Part shown: in pieces, positions 59,288 to 64,000 of the stretch | Numbering within the stretch: the stretch's first letter is position 1 | How the letters are laid out: each line of letters begins with the position of its first letter | Origin: an uncultured bacterium | GTDB lineage: Bacteria > Bacillota > Clostridia > Lachnospirales > Lachnospiraceae | Assembly: GCA_947574055.1 (NCBI GenBank) | Contig: CANPIC010000001.1 | Coordinates: forward strand, 158,887 to 222,886 | Direction of reading: 5' to 3' | DNA length: 64,000 bases | Made by a program: the position numbers and the translations under genes | The notes under the pieces: model-generated | Told to the model about the DNA's origin: nothing | What the model saw: only the letters and a program-made list of their open reading frames with translations | The model's database searches: none

Positions 59288-59913
59288 ATGTCCAGTACAA
59301 TCACCCGTCCTTTTTTCTCAATGATCCCTTCGCCGTCCATTCTGCTCAGTTCGGTCATCAGGGAACTGCGGTCAATGGCCAGATAGTCGGCCAGATCGGA
59401 GTAGGGGATGGGGATATGGACGGATGTGCTGCCCTGGCGGACGGATTGCGCGCGCAGGTATGCCGTCAGTTTGCTGCGGATGGTTTTTTGCTGGAGAATG
59501 TGGCAGTGTTCGTTGCCGGCATGGATGACAGCATGGAGCAGATGGGAAAAAAGCTCTGTCAGGTCGCTGTCGGAGTGTGTCAGCATATGTTCCTGCAGTT
59601 CCTGATGGGAAAGGCAGGCTGCCGTGCAGGGATACTTTGCCAGAATAAAGCAGTGGCCGTTGTCTGCCCCGGGAAGCATCTCGGGGCAGATCAGTTGTCC
59701 TTTTGTAAAATAGTCAAGAAGCTGTCTGCCGCCGTTTTCCTGTTCTACGCAAAGATAGGCCGTGCCCTTTAGCAGGATGCACAGCCGGTTGTCCGGCGCC
59801 TGGCCGTCCAGGATGATCTCCCCTTTTCCATAGGATTTTTGCTTTGGCCGGAAGATGTCGCGGATATATTTCATATTTTTTTCAGAAATAATTAAGGAGT
59901 CAAAATCCCCCAT
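59269..59913 (-). CDS. Crp/Fnr-family transcriptional regulator
   Basis: A 214-residue regulator. The N-terminal cyclic-nucleotide-binding-like beta roll (about 25-110) includes GKGEIILDGQAPDNRLCILLKG over two strands, and a C-terminal winged helix-turn-helix (about 145-210) has YSDLADYLAIDRSSLMTELSRM as recognition region. No Fnr-type iron-sulfur cysteine cluster is evident at the N-terminus, so ligand and signal are unknown. The open frame runs much further upstream, but ATG 59913 follows AAAGGA and begins the domain. It is divergent from nrdD and may regulate it. Confidence 0.88.
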   Translation of the reverse strand: MGDFDSLIISEKNMKYIRDIFRPKQKSYGKGEIILDGQAPDNRLCILLKGTAYLCVEQENGGRQLLDYFTKGQLICPEMLPGADNGHCFILAKYPCTAACLSHQELQEHMLTHSDSDLTELFSHLLHAVIHAGNEHCHILQQKTIRSKLTAYLRAQSVRQGSTSVHIPIPYSDLADYLAIDRSSLMTELSRMDGEGIIEKKGRVIVLDIKNRHL

Positions 59914-59952
59914 ATATAGCTGTTCCTTTCTGCTTTTCACACTATATCTGGT

Positions 59953-59981
59953 ATTATAAATCAAAAATGTTTTCCAGACAA
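59953..59981 (-). promoter_or_regulatory. Promoter of the Crp/Fnr-type regulator gene
   Basis: On the minus strand TTGTCT (59981-59976) and TATAAT (59958-59953) are spaced by 17 bases, 39 bases before the start. Confidence 0.7.
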
Positions 59982-60075
59982 CAGTTTTTGCCAAATCGGT
60001 GTAATATAATGGTGCAACCGGGTGAGAGCATGTGTGGAAAGCAGCCGGGGAAGAAACAGGGAGGAGTGCAGGTTT

Positions 60076-62232
60076 ATGAAAGTAATCAAACGCAACGGTT
60101 CGGAAGTTGATTTTGACATTACAAAGATACAGGCCGCGGTGGAAAAGGCCAATAAGGCGGCGGTGCGCCAGGAACTGACGCCAGAGCAGATCAGGGAGAT
60201 AGCGGAGTATATAGATTTTAAATGCAGCCGGATGAACAGGGCAGTGGCAGTGGAAGAGATGCAGGATATGGTGGAGAACCAGATTATGGCACAGGGTGCC
60301 TTCAATGTGGCCAGATGCTATGTGAGATACCGGTATACACGTTCGCTTGTCCGCAAGAGCAATACGACAGACGGACGGATACTGACGCTGATCGAGTGCA
60401 ACAACGAAGAAGTGATGCAGGAAAATTCCAACAAAGACCCGGTGATCAACAGTGTACAGCGGGATTATATGGCAGGGGAAGTGAGCAAGGATCTGACGAG
60501 GCGTCTTTTGCTGCCGGCAGATATTGTGAAAGCGGATGCGGAGGGACTGATCCATTTCCATGATTCCGATTATTTTGCGCAGCATATGCATAACTGCGAT
60601 CTGGTCAATCTGGAAGATATGCTGCAAAACGGTACCGTGATCAGTGAAACGTTTATTGACAAGCCGCACAGCTTTTCCACGGCCTGTAATATAGCCATGC
60701 AGATCGTAGCGCAGGTGGCCAGCAGTCAGTATGGCGGGCAGAGTATTTCGCTGACCCATCTGGCGCCTTTTGTACAGATATCCAGGGAGAAGATACGGGG
60801 AGAGGTGCTGGAGGATATGGCGCTGACAGGGGCTGCGCCTTCAAAAGAGACGCTGCAGCATATTGTGGAGAAGAGATTGCGCAAAGAGATCAGGCGTGGG
60901 GTCCAGACGATCCAGTATCAGGTGATCACGTTGATGACCACCAACGGACAGGCACCTTTCCTGACTGTGTTCATGTATCTGAACGAGGCGGGCAGTGAGC
61001 AGGAAAAGCGGGATCTGGCACTGATCATTGAGGAGATGCTCCGGCAGCGCATCCAGGGAGTCAAAAACGAAAAAGGCATTTATATCACACCGGCTTTTCC
61101 CAAGCTGATTTATGTGCTGGAAGAAGACAATATCAGGGAAGACGGCGCCTATTTTTATCTGACGGAACTGGCGGCGGAATGTACCGCGAAACGGATGGTG
61201 CCGGACTATATTTCGGAAAAGGTGATGAAACAGCTGAAAGAGGGCAACTGCTTCCCGGTTATGGGCTGTCGGAGTGCGTTGTCTCCCTGGAAGGATGAGG
61301 AGGGTTATTACCGGTTTTATGGCAGGTTCAATCAGGGCGTGGTGACGATCAATCTGGTGGATGTGGCACTTTCTTCCCGCGGGGATATGGACAGGTTCTG
61401 GAAGATCTTTGATGAGCGGCTGGAACTCTGTTACCGGGCGCTGATGTGCCGTCACGATCGACTGAAGGGGACGCTGTCCGATGCGGCGCCCATTCTCTGG
61501 CAGTACGGTGCCCTGGCGCGGCTGGAGCGCGGAGAGGCTATCGACAAGCTGCTTTATGGCGGATATTCCACCATTTCCCTGGGCTATGCCGGTCTGTGTG
61601 AATGTGTGCGCTATATGACCGGAAAGTCTCACACAGATCCCGAGGCCAAGCCCTTTGCCCTGCAAGTGATGAAATATATGAATGAAGCCTGCGATCGCTG
61701 GAAAGAAGAAACCAATATCGGGTTCAGCATTTATGGTTCGCCGATCGAAAGCACCACTTATAAATTTGCCAAATGCCTGCAGCAGCGATTTGGCATGATT
61801 GAAGGCGTGACGGACAAAGGTTACATTACCAACAGCTATCATGTGAATGTCAGAGAAAAGATAGATGCCTTTGCCAAGCTGAAGTTTGAAGCCGAATTTC
61901 AGGCATTGTCAAAAGGTGGTGCCATCAGTTATGTGGAAGTGCCGGATATGCAGAACAATATCCCGGCAGTGCTGAGTGTGATCCGGTTTATCTATGATAA
62001 TATCATGTACGCGGAATTGAATACAAAGAGTGATTACTGCCAGGAATGTGGCTATCATGGTGAGGTCGTGATCACAGAGGAAGATGGTAAGCTGGTGTGG
62101 GAGTGTCCTTCTTGTGGTAACCGCAATCAGGAGACGCTCAATGTGGCCAGACGGACCTGCGGCTATATCGGTACTCAGTTCTGGAATCAGGGCAGGACGC
62201 AGGAAATCCGCGAGCGGGTAATGCATCTGTAA
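60076..62232 (+). CDS. nrdD: Anaerobic ribonucleoside-triphosphate reductase
   Basis: A 718-residue class III ribonucleotide reductase making dNTPs without oxygen. An N-terminal ATP-cone (about 1-90, MKVIKRNGSEVDFDITKIQ) is followed by the glycyl-radical barrel (HFHDSDYFAQHMHNCDLVNLEDML in two blocks, SQYGGQSISLTHLAPF), a zinc site near the C-terminus (CQECG and CPSCG) and the radical loop RRTCGYIGTQFW. The start at 60076 begins the ATP-cone; the frame opens at 60022. It is followed after 13 bases by its activase gene. An AT-rich TATAAT occurs near 60003-60008, but I see no matching -35. Confidence 0.96.
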   Translation: MKVIKRNGSEVDFDITKIQAAVEKANKAAVRQELTPEQIREIAEYIDFKCSRMNRAVAVEEMQDMVENQIMAQGAFNVARCYVRYRYTRSLVRKSNTTDGRILTLIECNNEEVMQENSNKDPVINSVQRDYMAGEVSKDLTRRLLLPADIVKADAEGLIHFHDSDYFAQHMHNCDLVNLEDMLQNGTVISETFIDKPHSFSTACNIAMQIVAQVASSQYGGQSISLTHLAPFVQISREKIRGEVLEDMALTGAAPSKETLQHIVEKRLRKEIRRGVQTIQYQVITLMTTNGQAPFLTVFMYLNEAGSEQEKRDLALIIEEMLRQRIQGVKNEKGIYITPAFPKLIYVLEEDNIREDGAYFYLTELAAECTAKRMVPDYISEKVMKQLKEGNCFPVMGCRSALSPWKDEEGYYRFYGRFNQGVVTINLVDVALSSRGDMDRFWKIFDERLELCYRALMCRHDRLKGTLSDAAPILWQYGALARLERGEAIDKLLYGGYSTISLGYAGLCECVRYMTGKSHTDPEAKPFALQVMKYMNEACDRWKEETNIGFSIYGSPIESTTYKFAKCLQQRFGMIEGVTDKGYITNSYHVNVREKIDAFAKLKFEAEFQALSKGGAISYVEVPDMQNNIPAVLSVIRFIYDNIMYAELNTKSDYCQECGYHGEVVITEEDGKLVWECPSCGNRNQETLNVARRTCGYIGTQFWNQGRTQEIRERVMHL

Positions 62233-62245
62233 AAAGGAAACAGCT

Positions 62246-62773
62246 ATGAAATATGGTGAAATCAAACAGTTTTCCATTGAAAACGGACCGGGGGTGCGGG
62301 TTTCTCTCTTTGTCTCCGGCTGCAGTCATCACTGCCCGGGATGTTTCAGCGCCGTGACATGGGATTTTGAGTATGGCACTCCCTTTACGGAGGAGACACA
62401 GGAAAGGATTCTCGCTATGCTGCAGCCGACCTATATGGCGGGGCTTACACTGCTGGGCGGCGATCCGGGAGAGCCGGCAAATCAGCAGGCACTGTTGCCG
62501 TTGGTGCGGCGGGTGAGAGAAGAACTGCCGGCAAAAAATATCTGGGTGTACAGTGGGTATCTGTATGAGGATTTTCTGCCCGGCGGCCGGGCCTGTTGCC
62601 AGGTCTCGGCGGAGTTTCTTTCTCTTTGTGATGTGCTGGTGGACGGGCCGTTTCTGGAGGATCAAAAAAACCTGATGCTCAGCTTCCGGGGATCGGAAAA
62701 TCAGAGAATCATTGATTTACGAAAGACACAGGCGACAGGAACGGTGACAGAGCTTTTCCTCGACCGGAAATGA
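62246..62773 (+). CDS. nrdG: Anaerobic ribonucleotide reductase activating protein
   Basis: A 175-residue radical-SAM activase. The iron-sulfur motif is CSHHCPGC (about residues 26-33, CxxxCxxC), preceded by IENGPGVRVSLFVSGC. GLTLLGGDPGEPANQQAL follows as the SAM-binding GGE-like region (GGDP). It generates the glycyl radical on NrdD. Normal length for NrdG. Confidence 0.95.
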   Translation: MKYGEIKQFSIENGPGVRVSLFVSGCSHHCPGCFSAVTWDFEYGTPFTEETQERILAMLQPTYMAGLTLLGGDPGEPANQQALLPLVRRVREELPAKNIWVYSGYLYEDFLPGGRACCQVSAEFLSLCDVLVDGPFLEDQKNLMLSFRGSENQRIIDLRKTQATGTVTELFLDRK

Positions 62774-62783
62774 CGGGAAGAAG

Positions 62784-63773
62784 ATGCTTATGGAACAGTT
62801 GGAGAAAGAAATGCGCGTCTGTATGCTCTGTCCGCGTGCGTGTGGTGTGAACAGACAGGCAGGGGAGCTTGGCCTATGCGGCCAGAGTGATGAGATCCGG
62901 GCGGCGAGAGCTGCCCTGCATATGTGGGAAGAGCCGTGTATTTCCGGCAGCAAGGGCTCCGGCGCGGTCTTTTTTACCGGCTGCGGGTTGCAGTGTGTCT
63001 ACTGTCAGAATCGCAGCATCGCGGTACAGGGGCGGGGAAGCGTCATCTCTGTGGAGCGGCTGGCGGAAATCTTTCTCAGATTGCAGGAGAAGGGAGCCAA
63101 TAATATCAATCTGGTGACGGCCTGCCAGTTTGTACCACAGGTGATCACTGCCATTGAGAGAGCCAGGAGGAGTGGTCTGCGTCTGCCGATTGTATATAAC
63201 AGCAGCGGCTATGAATCACTGCATACGATACAGATGCTGGAAGGGTATGTGGACGTATATCTGCCGGATCTGAAATACAGAGATACAGAAGTGAGCCGCC
63301 GCTATTCCCATGCGCCGGATTACTTTGAGAAGGCAGCGTCTGTCATCACAGAGATGGTGCGGCAGACAGGAGAGATGTGTTTTACCGATGAGGCAACAGG
63401 GAGTTTGCGGCTGGGTATTGACGCCTATCAGGAAAGAAGCGGGCAGGGAGAAGACCTGCTGATGACAAAGGGTGTGATTGTCCGTCATCTGTTGTTGCCC
63501 GGATGTCTGGAAGATGCCAAAGAGATAGTAGCCTGGCTGTTGTCTTCTTTTGGCGAGCGGATTTTTATCAGCCTGATGAACCAGTATACGCCTATGGCTG
63601 ATAGCTGTGCATACCCGCAGCTACATACGAAAGTCAGCGAGCAGGATTATCAGGCACTGGTTTCCCATGCGATTTCCCTGGGTATCGAGAACGGATTTAT
63701 ACAGGAAGGGGAGAGTGCCCGGGAGAGTTTTATCCCGTCCTTTGACGGCACGGGGATACTGGAGCGTGTCTGA
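62784..63773 (+). CDS. PflX-like radical SAM protein (COG1313 type)
   Basis: A 329-residue radical-SAM protein. A cysteine-rich N-terminus (CMLCPRACGVNRQAGELGLCG, in two halves around residue 12) precedes the cluster motif GCGLQCVYCQN (CxxxCxxC, about 68-78). YNSSGYES and YLPDLKYRD are typical of PflX/COG1313, homologues of pyruvate formate-lyase activase whose own target is not established to my knowledge. It follows nrdG by 10 bases and probably shares its transcript. The next in-frame ATG at 62790 is an alternative start. Confidence 0.8.
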   Translation: MLMEQLEKEMRVCMLCPRACGVNRQAGELGLCGQSDEIRAARAALHMWEEPCISGSKGSGAVFFTGCGLQCVYCQNRSIAVQGRGSVISVERLAEIFLRLQEKGANNINLVTACQFVPQVITAIERARRSGLRLPIVYNSSGYESLHTIQMLEGYVDVYLPDLKYRDTEVSRRYSHAPDYFEKAASVITEMVRQTGEMCFTDEATGSLRLGIDAYQERSGQGEDLLMTKGVIVRHLLLPGCLEDAKEIVAWLLSSFGERIFISLMNQYTPMADSCAYPQLHTKVSEQDYQALVSHAISLGIENGFIQEGESARESFIPSFDGTGILERV

Positions 63774-63785
63774 CAAATCATTCCT

Positions 63786-63897
63786 GACATCGGTACGCCC
63801 CATTTTGCGTGATATTTGTGCCAAATTCAGGTTACATAGCCCGCTATGCGCCCTTTCTTTGACCCAAATCTCCCACAAATTGTGACGCACATCTGAC
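63786..63897. repeat. Imperfect 112-base palindromic element
   Basis: The sequence is symmetric around CATAGCCCGCTATG (63835-63848), a perfect 6-base pair hairpin with a CC loop. The 49-base arms match at about 30 positions with no gaps. It lies just after the PflX-like gene and looks like a degenerate intergenic repeat of REP type. Frames crossing it on either strand resemble each other only because of the symmetry. Confidence 0.55.
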
Positions 63898-63945
63898 AGA
63901 AAGCATTTTTCAAACACGCTCTGGAATGAGTCTTTTGCTGTCAAC

Positions 63946-63983
63946 CAAAAAGGGGCTGTCGGTTAATAGCGATTTTGGCCCCT
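63946..63983 (-). terminator. Possible minus-strand terminator at the right edge
   Basis: Read on the minus strand, AGGGGC and GCCCCT arms close a 20-base loop and are followed by TTTTTGG. It would end a gene entering from beyond the right edge. Nothing else is seen in 63898-64000. Confidence 0.4.
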
Positions 63984-64000
63984 GATTCCTAAGAAAGAGG

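Noticed and set aside
59914..60759. N-terminal extension of the Crp/Fnr frame
   Set aside because: The extension is antisense to nrdD, while a good start with ribosome binding site and promoter exists at 59913.
63621..63944. 107-codon minus-strand frame at the right end
   Set aside because: It is a product of the palindromic element plus antisense of the PflX-like gene; the two arms even encode similar peptides because of the symmetry.
1..64000. tRNA, rRNA, prophage or transposase genes
   Set aside because: I looked for transposase-type, integrase-type and phage structural proteins among the long frames and for tRNA-like sequence in gaps and found none.

Overview
The window looks like a chromosome segment from an anaerobic, Gram-positive gut-type member of the Clostridia, most likely Lachnospiraceae. 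Supporting this are roughly even base composition, AGGAGG-type ribosome binding sites, sigma-A style promoters, CotH, VTC-domain and LytR-CpsA-Psr (LCP) envelope proteins, membrane-anchored GH25 lysozymes, and an oxygen-sensitive ribonucleotide reductase (NrdD/NrdG). No species is claimed.

About 57 kb of the 64 kb is one very large cell-surface polysaccharide region made of several operons. 1-6.1 kb (+): end of an MBOAT acyltransferase, its SGNH partner, a GT4 glycosyltransferase, a CotH kinase and a flippase. 6.1-6.6 kb: a gene-free stretch with two inverted, homologous, hairpin-bounded elements. 6.6-10.6 kb (-): a GtrB-type GT2, a large GT-C-like membrane protein and an orphan membrane protein. 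10.8-22.6 kb (+): acyltransferase 3, MBOAT plus SGNH, a possibly split membrane protein, a nucleotide-sugar epimerase, a second CotH, a GT-C-like protein and a GT2. 22.6-30.6 kb (mixed strands): GT4, second flippase, a degenerate SGNH-like protein, GtrII, a GT39-like protein and an SMR-type pair. 30.6-47.1 kb: a small zinc-ribbon gene (-), then a long-leader lysozyme gene, rmlB, rmlA, second lysozyme, rmlC, a Wzm/Wzt-type ABC exporter, a methyltransferase-kinase fusion and two multi-domain GT2 enzymes. 47.2-50.8 kb: phosphohexomutase, GtrA, VTC-domain protein, DUF4956 protein. 50.9-59.2 kb: two GT2s, the initiating polyprenyl-phosphate sugar transferase, an LCP ligase, another GT2 and GlmS. 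59.3-63.8 kb leaves the polysaccharide region: a Crp/Fnr regulator diverging from nrdD-nrdG-pflX-like genes.

Read together, the genes suggest a deoxysugar-containing (rhamnose-type) wall polysaccharide. It would be begun on undecaprenyl phosphate by the 53.4 kb enzyme, extended by cytoplasmic GT2s, possibly capped by the methyltransferase-kinase fusion, exported by the ABC transporter and joined to peptidoglycan by the LCP protein. Outside the membrane it could be decorated by lipid-linked side-chain sugars (GtrB, GtrA, SMR pair, GtrII and other GT-C-like proteins) and O-acyl groups (MBOAT/SGNH pairs). The two lysozymes sit inside the dTDP-sugar operon and may remodel the wall locally. The most unusual items are the paired structured elements at 6.1-6.6 kb, the WbdD-like fusion at 41.0 kb, the structured lysozyme leader at 31.1 kb, and three envelope proteins with long disordered basic tails.
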